A stretch of DNA of 64,000 nt from SIG622 sp045652245 (GTDB taxonomy: Bacteria; Bacillota; Clostridia; Oscillospirales; CAG-382). This document shows positions 1 through 7,817 of this stretch, one piece after another; the first letter of the stretch is position 1; every line of letters begins with the position of its first letter. The notes under the pieces are model-generated. The model worked only from the letters and a program-made list of their open reading frames with translations, made no database searches and had not been told where the DNA came from. A program made the translations under genes and the position numbers. Location: contig JAZRTY010000039.1 in NCBI GenBank assembly GCA_045652245.1, forward strand, positions 1-64,000, given 5' to 3'.

Positions 1-1146
1 GCAGGCTTTGACAGATATATGCAGATTGCACGTTGCTTCAGAGATGAAGACCTGCGTGCTGACAGACAGCCGGAATTTACTCAGCTTGACCTTGAAATGT
101 CCTTTGTTGATATGGAGGATGTGCTTGCAATCGGAGAGGGCTATATGAAACGCATTTTCAAGGAATGTCTCGGTAAAGATATCGAAACTCCTCTGCCAAG
201 ACTTACCTACAATGAAGCTATGGAACGTTTCGGCTCTGACAAGCCCGATGTTCGTTACGGAATGGAAATTTTCGATCTTACCGATACAGTTAAGAGTTCT
301 GAATTTGTAGTATTCAAGTCTGCTATTGAAAACGGTGGTACTGTTCGTGCAATCAAGGCTGAAAACTGCGTAACAACTCTTACAAGAAAAGAAATAGACA
401 AGCTTACAGAATTTGTAAAGGGTATCGGTGCTAAGGGCCTTGCGTGGATAAGAATGACAGGGGAAGGTGTCGCTTCTTCCTTTGCAAAGTTTATGACAGA
501 GGACGAAATGGCAGCAATACTTGCAAAGGCAGATGCCAAGACAGGTGACGTTGTTCTTATTATTGCTGACAAAAACAAAGGACACGTTCTGTCTCAGCTC
601 GGCTCTCTGCGAATTGAGGTTGCAAACAGACTTGGTATTGAAAAGAAGGGTACGGGTCTTTTGTGGATTACAGAATTCCCATTCTTTGAATATAATGAAG
701 AAACAGGCAACTGGGATGCTATGCATCACCCCTTCACCTCACCTCTTGATGAATGTATTGAATATCTTGAAACAGACAAGAGCAAGGTAAGAGCAAAGGC
801 GTATGACTTGGTACTCGGTGGTATTGAGCTGTCATCCGGTTCTATCAGAATTACAAACCCTGACCTTCAGAAGAGAATTTTCAATCTGCTCGGTTTCTCT
901 GACGAGGAGGCATATGAAAAGTTCGGCTTCTTGACAGACGCCTTCAGCTACGGCGCACCACCTCACGGCGGTATGGGACTTGGTCTTGACAGACTTTGTA
1001 TGCAGCTGCTCGGTGCTGAGAGCCTTCGTGATGTTATCGCATATCCGAAGAATCAGGCTGCAATCGAGCTTATGACTATGGCTCCTGCAAAGGTTGACCA
1101 GAAAGCGCTTGATGACCTTTCTATTGCTATTGTTAAAAAAGATTAA
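1..1146 (+). CDS. aspS: Aspartyl-tRNA synthetase, 3' part (5' end outside window)
   Basis: Charges tRNA-Asp with aspartate in the cytoplasm. The reading frame is open from base 1, so the N-terminal OB anticodon-binding domain and class II motif 1 lie outside. The visible 381 residues start just before motif 2 (FRDEDLRADRQPEF, with R14-D15-E16 of the fragment), continue through the GAD insertion domain typical of bacterial AspRS (about residues 85-215), and end with motif 3 (GLGLDRL, arginine near fragment residue 331). The C-terminal tail is complete and stops with TAA. A three-hairpin intergenic element begins within a few bases of the stop. Identity is firm; whether it is the discriminating or non-discriminating form cannot be judged without the N-terminus. 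Confidence 0.96.
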   Translation, partial: AGFDRYMQIARCFRDEDLRADRQPEFTQLDLEMSFVDMEDVLAIGEGYMKRIFKECLGKDIETPLPRLTYNEAMERFGSDKPDVRYGMEIFDLTDTVKSSEFVVFKSAIENGGTVRAIKAENCVTTLTRKEIDKLTEFVKGIGAKGLAWIRMTGEGVASSFAKFMTEDEMAAILAKADAKTGDVVLIIADKNKGHVLSQLGSLRIEVANRLGIEKKGTGLLWITEFPFFEYNEETGNWDAMHHPFTSPLDECIEYLETDKSKVRAKAYDLVLGGIELSSGSIRITNPDLQKRIFNLLGFSDEEAYEKFGFLTDAFSYGAPPHGGMGLGLDRLCMQLLGAESLRDVIAYPKNQAAIELMTMAPAKVDQKALDDLSIAIVKKD

Positions 1147-1262
1147 TTTGGGGACTACTCGTCCCCAAACCCCTTCGGTCGCTTTTTGAAAAAAGCGACG
1201 CAAAAACTTTAACACTTTAACGCCGACCAATCGTGCTTCGCACAACAGGTCGGCGTGGTTTT
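1147..1262 (+). terminator. Three-hairpin post-stop element downstream of aspS
   Basis: The element holds three hairpins in series. H1 is 1148-1168 (TTGGGGAC / GTCCCCAA). H2 is 1178-1199 (GTCGCTTTTT / AAAAAGCGAC). A linker reading GCAAAAACTTTAACACTTTA follows, then H3 at 1221-1255 (CGCCGACC / GGTCGGCG, with an inner GTGCTTCGCAC-type hairpin), then TGGTTTTATATT. The same architecture with different but still paired stems occurs near 1500 (minus), 3538, 7656, 44821 and 54721. H3 looks like the functional terminator; the roles of H1 and H2 are unknown. Confidence 0.75.
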
Positions 1263-1297
1263 ATATTATAACCAAATTATAATACAAAAAAATACAC

Positions 1298-1500
1298 GCC
1301 GGACTATTTCACAAAGTGGAATATAAATAACAATTGATCCAAAATAACGCAAATTTCTATCTTCCCCGTGTCGTACTACAATTTCAAGCCCAAAAAACCC
1401 TTGTGTCGTTGTTTGACACAAGGGTTTTTGAATATTAAAGTTTTTTGCCGAGCTTTTTTACAAAAAAGCTCGCGAGGGTGTGGGGCGAGAAGCCCCACAA
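1298..1500 (-). terminator. Three-hairpin post-stop element downstream of rny, with conserved distal flank
   Basis: Read on the minus strand it begins at the rny stop. H1 is 1480-1498 (GTGGGGC / GCCCCAC), H2 is 1449-1472 (CGAGCTTTTTT / AAAAAAGCTCG), then the linker AAAACTTTAATATTC, then H3 at about 1391-1430 with stem CCCTTGTGTC / GACACAAGGG flanked by A and T runs, which makes a good intrinsic terminator. Beyond H3 is a conserved flank (AAGCCC ... TACTACAAT ... ATAGA ... TTGCGTT) shared with 3680-3730 and, inverted, 7763-7815. A broken half of another H3 (CGCCGGACT ... TTCACAAAGTGGAA) lies at about 1298-1325. Confidence 0.7.
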
Positions 1501-3054
1501 TCATTTCGCAAAGTCGGTTTTTCTGCTTTCACGGATGAGATTAACCTTAATCTGTCCGGGGTATTCAAGCTCATTTTCGATTTTTGCTGCAATATCTCTT
1601 GCGATAAGTGTCATATCATCATCGCTAACCTTTTCGGGTTTTACCATAACACGAATCTCACGGCCTGCCTGAATTGCAAAGCACTTGTCAACTCCGTCAA
1701 AGCTTGTTGCGATTTCCTCAAGCTTCTGAAGTCTCTTGATATAGGACTCAAGATTTTCGCGTCTTGCTCCCGGTCTTGCTGCTGATACTGCATCTGCTGC
1801 CTGTACGAGCATTGCAACAACTGTCTGAGGCTCAACATCACCGTGATGTGCTTCGATTGCGTGAATAACGTCGCGGCTTTCATTGAATCTGCGTGCTATA
1901 TCAACACCGAGTGTTACGTGAGAGCCTTCAACCTCGTGGGTTGTAGCCTTACCGATATCGTGAAGAAGTCCTGCACGGCGGGCAAGGTTTGCGTCAACGC
2001 CAAGCTCCTGCGCCATCATGCCTGCAATGTGTGCAACCTCAATTGAGTGGATAAGCACATTCTGACCGTAGCTTGTACGGTATCTGAGTCTACCGAGCAT
2101 ACGGACAAGGTCGGGAGCAAGTCCGTTGACACCTGTTTCAAAGGTAGCCTGTTCACCTGATTGCTTGATGATTGTTTCAACTTCCTTGGTGCACTTATCA
2201 ACCATTTCTTCAATGCGTGACGGATGAATTCTTCCGTCGGTGATAAGTCGCTCAAGGGCAAGTCTTGCAATCTCACGGCGTACAGGGTCAAAGCAGGATA
2301 CCGTAATTGCTTCGGGGGTATCGTCGATAATAATATCAACGCCTGTAATTGCTTCGATTGACTTAATATTTCTACCTTCTCTACCGATAATTCTGCCCTT
2401 CATATCGTCATTCGGCAGAGCTACGGTGGAGACGGTTGTTTCTGCAACCTGGTCGGAGGCAAGTCTCTGAATAGCAAGAGAAATAATGTTTCTTGCCTTT
2501 TCGTCAGCCTCTTCTTTAGCCTTCGCTTCAAGCTCGTTGATTTTCACTGCAAGCTCGTGGCGTACCTCGGTTTCAACCTGGGAAATGAGGTATTGCTTTG
2601 CCTGCTCGCTTGTCATACCGGAAATTTCTTCAAGCTTTCTCTTCTGCTCGGCATAGAGAGCATCAGCCTGCTCGCATTTTTCTTCGTATTCTGCGATTTT
2701 TGCTTTACACTTTTCTTCTGTGGCTTCGCATTGCTCGATTTTTCTGTCGAGAGTTTCTTCCTTTGTCTGAACTCTCTTTTCAAGAGCAGCAACCTCAGCT
2801 CTGCGTTCCTTTGCTTCTCTTTCAGCTTCGTTCTTGAGCTTTAGAGCTTCTTCTTTTGCTTCAATAAGCGCTTCTTTTTTTCTTGTTTCCGCATCCTTCT
2901 GCGCTTCATTCAGGATACGTTTCTTTTCGTCTTCAGCGGATTTTATTTCTTTTTCTGCAAAGCTGCGTCTTGCCTTGTAGCCGACAATATAGCCGATTAT
3001 AATGCAGAGAACTGCAACAGCTGCACAGACTAAAATCCATAGAATGTCTGTCAT
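1501..3054 (-). CDS. rny: Ribonuclease Y
   Basis: Membrane-anchored endoribonuclease that starts mRNA decay in Firmicutes. At 517 residues it has the usual family length. In order: an N-terminal membrane helix (about 3-25, DILWILVCAAVAVLC), a long charged coiled coil (about 30-190), a KH domain with GRIIGREGRNIK, and an HD domain with LLHDIGKA (His-Asp near residue 363). The start was placed at 3054, not at the further upstream in-frame codon at 3138, because a good Shine-Dalgarno (ACGGAGGTG) precedes this ATG and the membrane helix follows at once. It is monocistronic, convergent with aspS, and has a long leader reaching a consensus promoter at 3441-3469. Confidence 0.95.
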   Translation of the reverse strand: MTDILWILVCAAVAVLCIIIGYIVGYKARRSFAEKEIKSAEDEKKRILNEAQKDAETRKKEALIEAKEEALKLKNEAEREAKERRAEVAALEKRVQTKEETLDRKIEQCEATEEKCKAKIAEYEEKCEQADALYAEQKRKLEEISGMTSEQAKQYLISQVETEVRHELAVKINELEAKAKEEADEKARNIISLAIQRLASDQVAETTVSTVALPNDDMKGRIIGREGRNIKSIEAITGVDIIIDDTPEAITVSCFDPVRREIARLALERLITDGRIHPSRIEEMVDKCTKEVETIIKQSGEQATFETGVNGLAPDLVRMLGRLRYRTSYGQNVLIHSIEVAHIAGMMAQELGVDANLARRAGLLHDIGKATTHEVEGSHVTLGVDIARRFNESRDVIHAIEAHHGDVEPQTVVAMLVQAADAVSAARPGARRENLESYIKRLQKLEEIATSFDGVDKCFAIQAGREIRVMVKPEKVSDDDMTLIARDIAAKIENELEYPGQIKVNLIRESRKTDFAK

Positions 3055-3348
3055 AAGCACCTCCGTAATTTTTCGCATCAAAGGGGTGCAAACCTCTCCT
3101 TCGGGGAACAAAACCACTCTGAATACAGATTTGAGCATATCTGCAAGAGCTTTTCCGGTTTTTGTTGCCGAAAAAAAGGCAATCTTAAAAAATATTCAAT
3201 TTTTCAAAGGCTCAAAATACGCACAAGAGCCTTACTTAAAGTCATTTTCAGACCATATAAAAAATATGTAAGCCGACTGGAGTCGGAAAAAATAAAGAAA
3301 AATATTTTATAAGACCGCACCGTTTTCAATGCATCTGTAATAATTCTT

Positions 3349-3436
3349 TTATCGGTTCACGCCTTACCTTGAGGCGTTATATAAAGATATGGCAGATTAC
3401 TTTATAGAGCCTGCCACACGCAAAACTATCCGATAA
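3349..3436 (-). ncRNA. Candidate structured leader (three-way junction) of rny
   Basis: Read on the minus strand, the 88 bases starting at the predicted transcription start fold as a three-way junction. P1 is TTATCGG (3436-3430) with CCGATAA (3355-3349). P2 is TGGCAG (3416-3411) with CTGCCA (3395-3390). P3 is ACGCCT with AGGCGT (3377-3359). The layout is riboswitch-sized. The sequence did not match remembered consensus for purine, TPP, THF, glutamine or 6S RNA. It could be an RNase Y autoregulatory leader, a separate small RNA, or chance pairing. Confidence 0.4.
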
Positions 3437-3440
3437 TGAT

Positions 3441-3469
3441 ATTTTACATTAAAAATTGCAAATTGTCAA
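3441..3469 (-). promoter_or_regulatory. Sigma-A type promoter, probably for rny
   Basis: On the minus strand TTGACA (3469-3464), a 17-base spacer and TAAAAT (3446-3441). The next coding start downstream is rny at 3054, giving a leader of about 380 bases. Bases 3055-3340 of that leader hold only a weak hairpin (CCGACTCCAGTCGG near 3273-3286) and no convincing reading frame. Confidence 0.7.
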
Positions 3470-3537
3470 GTGCTATGTGCTAATTTGGTTAATTTTTTTT
3501 GTGTTTTTCCTCGATTTTTCTCAAAAATTACTAAAAT

Positions 3538-3650
3538 GGGGGACTACTCGTCCCCAAACCCCTCGGTCGCTTTTTGATAAAAGCTCCGCAAAAACTTTAA
3601 CACTTTACGCCGAACTGCTCCACTTCGTGAAACAGTCCGGCGTGTTTTTT
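3538..3650 (+). repeat. Orphan copy of the three-hairpin element
   Basis: This is a plus-strand copy of the element seen after aspS: H1 GGGGACTACTCGTCCCC, a degenerate H2 (GCTTTTTGATAAAAGC), the linker CAAAAACTTTAACACTTTA, and H3 CGCCGAACT ... AGTCCGGCG, then a T run. No plus-strand gene ends just upstream, so it cannot be terminating a recognised neighbour. That is a sign of mobility or of a lost gene. Confidence 0.7.
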
Positions 3651-3679
3651 ATAAAAATATCAATAGCACAAAAACAACG

Positions 3680-3776
3680 CAAATCTCTATCTTCCCTGTG
3701 CCGTACTACAATAACAAGCCCAAAAAACCGAGAGGTCGGAGTTTGACCTCTCGGTTTTTGAGTGTTAAAACTTTTC
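3680..3776 (-). terminator. Terminator of the nitroreductase gene, with repeat-derived flanks
   Basis: On the minus strand a 14-base-pair stem (AAAAACCGAGAGGTC / GACCTCTCGGTTTTTT) is followed by GGGCTTGTTATTGTAGTACGGC. The flank is shared with the rny terminator (1361-1400) and, inverted, with the region after lysA (7763-7815), while the stem differs each time. The nitroreductase stop codon lies inside the linker of the family (GTTTTAACACTC). Confidence 0.75.
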
Positions 3777-4283
3777 GTAGAATACGACTTCATCAACAGG
3801 TCTGTACTTTGAATGCATATCAAGGGGTGTTGCGTCGGGATGAGGATAGCCCATAACGATGAGAGTTGAAATCTCGTAGTTTTCGGGAATTTCAAATTCT
3901 TGTCGGAGCACTTCGGGGTTGAATGCCATAACAAAGCAAGTACCGACACCAAGCTCCTGCGCCATAAGCACCATATGCGTTGCAACGATTGCGGCATCAA
4001 CGGGAGCCGACAATGCACCATCGTATTTTCTCACCCAGGATTCGTCCTTGTTGTAACATACAATCATAGCAGTCGGTGCGTCAAAGTGGCAACGTGTGCA
4101 TTTTTTAAGCTTCTCCATACTTTCATCGGTGTTCAGAACAAGTATCCTCTGTGGCTGATAGTTACAGCCTGTCGGTGCTACGTGACCACTTTCAATTATT
4201 TTGTCAAGCACCTCTTTTTCAAGATGTACATCCTTAAATTTACGTACAGAGCATCTGTCTTTTGCTAACTTTAAAAAATCCAT
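3765..4283 (-). CDS. Nitroreductase family flavoprotein
   Basis: FMN-dependent NAD(P)H oxidoreductase of the nitroreductase superfamily. At 172 residues it is close to the short single-domain forms common in anaerobes. The N-terminal RCSVRKF motif (residues 9-15) is the usual FMN phosphate-binding segment. APTGCNYQPQ and the C-terminal MGYPHPD segment fit the family. The substrate cannot be deduced. It has its own consensus promoter (4328-4356) and stands alone, divergent from the lysine operon. Its last codon and stop coincide with the linker of the intergenic repeat family, so the repeat abuts or has replaced the original gene end. Confidence 0.88.
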   Translation of the reverse strand: MDFLKLAKDRCSVRKFKDVHLEKEVLDKIIESGHVAPTGCNYQPQRILVLNTDESMEKLKKCTRCHFDAPTAMIVCYNKDESWVRKYDGALSAPVDAAIVATHMVLMAQELGVGTCFVMAFNPEVLRQEFEIPENYEISTLIVMGYPHPDATPLDMHSKYRPVDEVVFYEKF

Positions 4284-4327
4284 ATTATCCCCCTGTTTTT
4301 ATTGGTATTTCTGTTTTTTTCTTTACC

Positions 4328-4356
4328 ATTATATACTAAAAATCACTGCTTGTCAA
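4328..4356 (-). promoter_or_regulatory. Promoter of the nitroreductase gene
   Basis: Minus strand TTGACA (4356-4351), 17-base spacer, TATAAT (4333-4328). The predicted start of transcription is about 38 bases upstream of the nitroreductase ATG. Confidence 0.75.
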
Positions 4357-4385
4357 TCGCTCTCGTGTAAAATTTAAAATTATAC

Positions 4386-4414
4386 TTGACAATAATGTAT
4401 ATATGTGTTATAAT
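4386..4414 (+). promoter_or_regulatory. Promoter of the dapA-dapB-lysA operon
   Basis: TTGACA (4386-4391), 17-base spacer, TATAAT (4409-4414): a full consensus sigma-A promoter placed directly before the lysine riboswitch. Confidence 0.85.
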
Positions 4415-4424
4415 GTGCTTGTCA

Positions 4425-4600
4425 AATAATTGGTAGAGGCGCATTTTGTAAAGAGTAGTAAGAGTGGATTGACTGTTCCGTAGGTTTTAGCTCTTATCGA
4501 AAGGTACGGATGCCGAAGTTGAAAGAAACGGACTTTCTGCTGGTTTCAGGGAAAATATCTCTGCGACTGTCGCATAATGCGGAGGGCTATCGGAATAAAT
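4425..4600 (+). promoter_or_regulatory. Lysine riboswitch (L box)
   Basis: This leader carries the conserved landmarks of the lysine riboswitch in order: GGTAGAGGCGCA with AAGAGTAGTAAG (P1/P2 side), ATGCCGAAG, GTTTCAGGG, GACTGTCGC, and the 3' signature GGAGGGCTATC (4581-4591). It sits before three lysine/diaminopimelate biosynthesis genes and a terminator, the standard arrangement for lysine-repressed transcription. When lysine is bound the terminator at 4638-4665 should form. Assignment rests on motif recall; a covariance-model scan was not possible. Confidence 0.93.
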
Positions 4601-4637
4601 GGTGCAGAAGGTGTATTTTTGCACAACGATTTTCAGC

Positions 4638-4666
4638 TCTTACCTTTTTTTGGTAAGATTTTTTTA
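4638..4666 (+). terminator. Riboswitch-controlled terminator before dapA
   Basis: Stem TCTTACC (4638-4644) with GGTAAGA (4652-4658), a loop of seven T, then a T run. Placed between the L box and dapA, it is the expected expression platform. Confidence 0.88.
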
Positions 4667-4686
4667 TTTTTGAAAGGAACAGGACT

Positions 4687-5571
4687 ATGAAAAAAACAGT
4701 ATTTGAAGGTGCTGCAACAGCCCTTATCACACCCCTTACGGAAAACGGTATAGACTACGAGCTTTTCGGAAAACTTATTGACTGGCAGATAGACAAGGGA
4801 ATTGACGCCCTTGTAGTATGTGGAACAACAGGCGAGGCTTCTACCTTGTCTGATGACGAACACAGAGATGCAATTGCCTTTGCTTCAAAAAGAGCTGCCG
4901 GCAGAGTACCGATTATAGCAGGTACAGGCTCAAATGATACAGCCTACGCCCTTGACCTTACACGCTGTGCGTGCGAAGCAGGAGCTGATGCTATGCTTGT
5001 TGTTACCCCCTATTATAACAAGGCAACCCAGACAGGACTTATCAAGATGTTTACACAGATTGCAGATTTCAGCACAAAGCCTGTAATTCTCTACAATGTT
5101 CCGTCAAGAACAGGTGTGAATATCGAGCCTGCAACCTATGAGGTGCTTGCAGACCACCCGAACATCGTGGGTATCAAGGAGGCTAACGGAAATCTGTCAA
5201 AAATCGTTGAAACAATGGCAAGAGTCGGCGACAAGCTTGACCTTTATTCGGGAAATGATGACCAGATAGTGCCTCTCCTGTCTCTCGGCGGAAAGGGTGT
5301 TATTTCTGTTCTTTCAAATCTTTTGCCTTATGAAACCTCACAGATGTGTAAGAAATTTTTTGCAGGTGACATAAAGGGTGCCGCACAGATGCAGATGAAG
5401 TATCACACACTTATCGATGCACTCTTCTGCGAGGTAAACCCGATACCCGTAAAGGCTGCTATGGCAAAGATGGGCTGGTGCGAAAACTATCTCAGACTCC
5501 CTCTGACACCTATGGAGGAAGCAAATGCACAAAAGATGTTCGCTATTATGCGTGAACACGGTATAATCTGA
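4687..5571 (+). CDS. dapA: 4-hydroxy-tetrahydrodipicolinate synthase
   Basis: Condenses pyruvate with aspartate semialdehyde, the first committed step to diaminopimelate and lysine. The TIM barrel is complete at 294 residues. The pyruvate-binding loop CGTTGEAS is at 45-52, catalytic Tyr136 in LYNVPSRTG, and the Schiff-base lysine is Lys164 in GIKEANG. It is the first gene of a three-gene operon behind the lysine riboswitch, with GAAAGGAAC as ribosome-binding site. dapB starts 24 bases after its TGA stop. Confidence 0.97.
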   Translation: MKKTVFEGAATALITPLTENGIDYELFGKLIDWQIDKGIDALVVCGTTGEASTLSDDEHRDAIAFASKRAAGRVPIIAGTGSNDTAYALDLTRCACEAGADAMLVVTPYYNKATQTGLIKMFTQIADFSTKPVILYNVPSRTGVNIEPATYEVLADHPNIVGIKEANGNLSKIVETMARVGDKLDLYSGNDDQIVPLLSLGGKGVISVLSNLLPYETSQMCKKFFAGDIKGAAQMQMKYHTLIDALFCEVNPIPVKAAMAKMGWCENYLRLPLTPMEEANAQKMFAIMREHGII

Positions 5572-5595
5572 TAAAAAATAAAGGAAAGAAAAAAT

Positions 5596-6339
5596 ATGCC
5601 AGGTATTATTGTAAACGGTGCGTGCGGAAGAATGGGAAAAGAGCTTATCCGTTTAATCGGTGAGGATGAGACTTTGACGCTTGCGGCGTGCGTTGATAAA
5701 TTTGCAAATGAAGAAGGAATATACAAAAATCTTTGTGATGTGAAGGAAAAAGGCGACATTATTATCGACTTTTCAAATCACGAGTCCTGTGCTGAGCTTT
5801 GCGAGTACGCAAAAAACAAAAAAATCCCAATTGTAATTGCTACAACCGGACACACAACTGAGGAAAAGGAGCTTATTTCAAGTACAGCGAAGGAAATTCC
5901 TGTTTTTTACAGCGCAAATATGTCGCTGGGAGTAGCACTCCTTGCGCTTCTTGCAAAGAAAACAGCAGCACTTTTCCCGAATGCTGATATTGAAATAATC
6001 GAAAAGCACCATAACAGAAAGCTTGATGCTCCGAGTGGTACGGCACTTTTACTTGCAGAAAAAATAAAAACCGTTCGTGAGAATGCTCTCTTCAAGCTCG
6101 GCAGAAGTGGAAATGCCAAAAGAGAGCCGAACGAAATCGGTATACACGCAGTACGTGCAGGAAATATCGTAGGTGAGCACGAAATTATCGTGTGTACCGA
6201 CAGCCAGACAATAACTCTCAAGCACGAGGCTCACACAAGAGCACTCTTTGCCGAGGGTGCAATTGCTGCTGCAAAGTTCTTAGTAAATGTAAAAGATGCA
6301 GGACTTTACGATATGAGCGCAATGCTCGAAGAAAAATAA
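5596..6339 (+). CDS. dapB: 4-hydroxy-tetrahydrodipicolinate reductase
   Basis: Reduces the DapA product with NAD(P)H. The protein has 247 residues. The N-terminal Rossmann motif is NGACGRMGKEL. The catalytic segment EKHHNRKLDAPSGTA begins at residue 136 (His138/His139 and Lys142). The C-terminal half carries the substrate-binding dimerisation domain (IHAVRAGNIVGEHEI). It is the middle gene of the lysine operon, with short gaps on both sides. Confidence 0.97.
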   Translation: MPGIIVNGACGRMGKELIRLIGEDETLTLAACVDKFANEEGIYKNLCDVKEKGDIIIDFSNHESCAELCEYAKNKKIPIVIATTGHTTEEKELISSTAKEIPVFYSANMSLGVALLALLAKKTAALFPNADIEIIEKHHNRKLDAPSGTALLLAEKIKTVRENALFKLGRSGNAKREPNEIGIHAVRAGNIVGEHEIIVCTDSQTITLKHEAHTRALFAEGAIAAAKFLVNVKDAGLYDMSAMLEEK

Positions 6340-6352
6340 AAGGAACATAAAT

Positions 6353-7648
6353 ATGCTTCATACAAATCTTGAAATCGGAAAAAACGGAAATCTTTACTTT
6401 GCGTCACATGACACGGTAGAGCTTGCAAAGAAACACGGAACTCCCCTGATGCTCCTTGACGAACAGAGGATAAGAGACCGTATGCGTCTTTATAAGAATG
6501 CTATGCAAAAGCATTTCGGTGCTTCTTCAATGCCACTTCTTGCAAGTAAGGCGCTGTGCTGCCGTGAAATTTACAGAATAGCCGCACAGGAGGGAATTTA
6601 TACAGATATCGTTTCCCCCGGTGAGCTTTATACTGCAATAAGTGCGTCCTTTCCGGTTGAAAATGCCTTTTTCCACGGAAATAACAAAACCGATGCAGAC
6701 ATAGAATACGCAATAGACTGTGGAATCGGTTATTTTATAGCAGACAATATTGAGGAAATTGACAAAATCTCGGAATATGCAGGCAAAAAGGGAATAACAC
6801 AAAAAATTCTGCTAAGACTTTCCCCCGGAATTGACCCTCACACTCACGCAAAAATCAGTACCGGCAGTGTTGACTCGAAGTTCGGTGTTGCAATTGAGAC
6901 AGGTCAGGCGACACAGCTTATTTCCTATATTCTCACAAAAGAAAGCATAGAGCTTTGTGGCTTCCATTGTCATATCGGCTCTCAGATTTTCGATTCAGAG
7001 CCTTTCTGCGATGCTGCCGATATTATGATGAGCTTTATTTCGCAAATAAAGAATGAGCTCGGCTTCGAGGCAAAAACACTCAATCTCGGTGGTGGCTTCG
7101 GTGTAAGGTACACAGAAAAAGACCCCGAAATTGATTATGAAGAAAAAATATCCGAGGTAGCCTCCCACATTAAAGCAAAGGCAACAGAGCTGGGTATTGA
7201 TATTCCTCAGATTCTTATGGAGCCCGGTAGAAGTATGGTGGCAGATGCAGGGCTTACTCTGTATACTGTCGGAAGCGCTAAAACAATTACAGGCTATAAG
7301 AGTTATATTTCAATTGACGGTGGTATGACAGACAATCCGAGATATGCACTTTATAATTCCGAATACACCTTCTGTATTGCAAATAAGGCGTCCCTTGCGA
7401 AAGATACAGTTGCTACAATCGCAGGCAGATGTTGCGAAAGTGGTGACCTGCTGGGAGAGGGAGTAGAAATACAGAGTGCTGTTCGTGGCGATATTCTTGC
7501 AGTATTCGTAACAGGTGCTTATAACTACTCTATGGCATCAAACTACAACAAAATTCCGCGACCGCCCCTTGTTATGCTAAAAGACGGCATAGACAGAGTT
7601 GTTGTACGTCGTGAAACCTACGCCGATATTTCAAGGCTTGATGTGTAA
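6353..7648 (+). CDS. lysA: Diaminopimelate decarboxylase
   Basis: PLP enzyme converting meso-diaminopimelate to lysine. At 431 residues it is full length for the fold-III decarboxylase family. The PLP lysine is Lys66 in LASKALCC. HCHIGSQI and LGGGFGVRY bind cofactor phosphate, EPGRSMVADAG follows, and CCESGDLL carries the active-site cysteine contributed across the dimer. It ends the dapA-dapB-lysA operon. The intermediate steps between DapB and DAP are not encoded here and must be elsewhere. Confidence 0.97.
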   Translation: MLHTNLEIGKNGNLYFASHDTVELAKKHGTPLMLLDEQRIRDRMRLYKNAMQKHFGASSMPLLASKALCCREIYRIAAQEGIYTDIVSPGELYTAISASFPVENAFFHGNNKTDADIEYAIDCGIGYFIADNIEEIDKISEYAGKKGITQKILLRLSPGIDPHTHAKISTGSVDSKFGVAIETGQATQLISYILTKESIELCGFHCHIGSQIFDSEPFCDAADIMMSFISQIKNELGFEAKTLNLGGGFGVRYTEKDPEIDYEEKISEVASHIKAKATELGIDIPQILMEPGRSMVADAGLTLYTVGSAKTITGYKSYISIDGGMTDNPRYALYNSEYTFCIANKASLAKDTVATIAGRCCESGDLLGEGVEIQSAVRGDILAVFVTGAYNYSMASNYNKIPRPPLVMLKDGIDRVVVRRETYADISRLDV

Positions 7649-7815
7649 CATCTTTGCAGGGACTCCGTCCCCTGCACCCCTGCGAGCTTTTTTGTAAAAA
7701 AGCTCGGCAAAAAACTTTAATATTCAAAAACTCGTATGCCAAACGCCGGCATACGAGTTTTTCTGGCTTGGGGTTGTAGTGCTGCACGAGTAAGTTTGAT
7801 TTTTGCGTTGTTTTT
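7649..7815 (+). terminator. Three-hairpin post-stop element downstream of lysA
   Basis: H1 is 7656-7675 (GCAGGGAC / GTCCCCTGC). H2 is 7683-7706 (CGAGCTTTTTT / AAAAAAGCTCG). The linker is GGCAAAAAACTTTAATATTC. H3 is 7726-7762 (AAAAACTCGTATGCC / GGCATACGAGTTTTT), a strong intrinsic terminator working on both strands. It therefore also serves the convergent AI-2E permease gene. Bases 7763-7815 carry the conserved family flank in inverted orientation. Confidence 0.85.
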
Positions 7816-7817
7816 GT

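Noticed and set aside
832..1245. Minus-strand frame of 137 residues over the aspS end
   Set aside because: Antisense to aspS and running through the post-stop hairpins; shadow of the coding strand.
3349..3469. 6S RNA or purine riboswitch
   Set aside because: Length and branching differ from 6S RNA, and the loop sequences needed for the purine class are absent.
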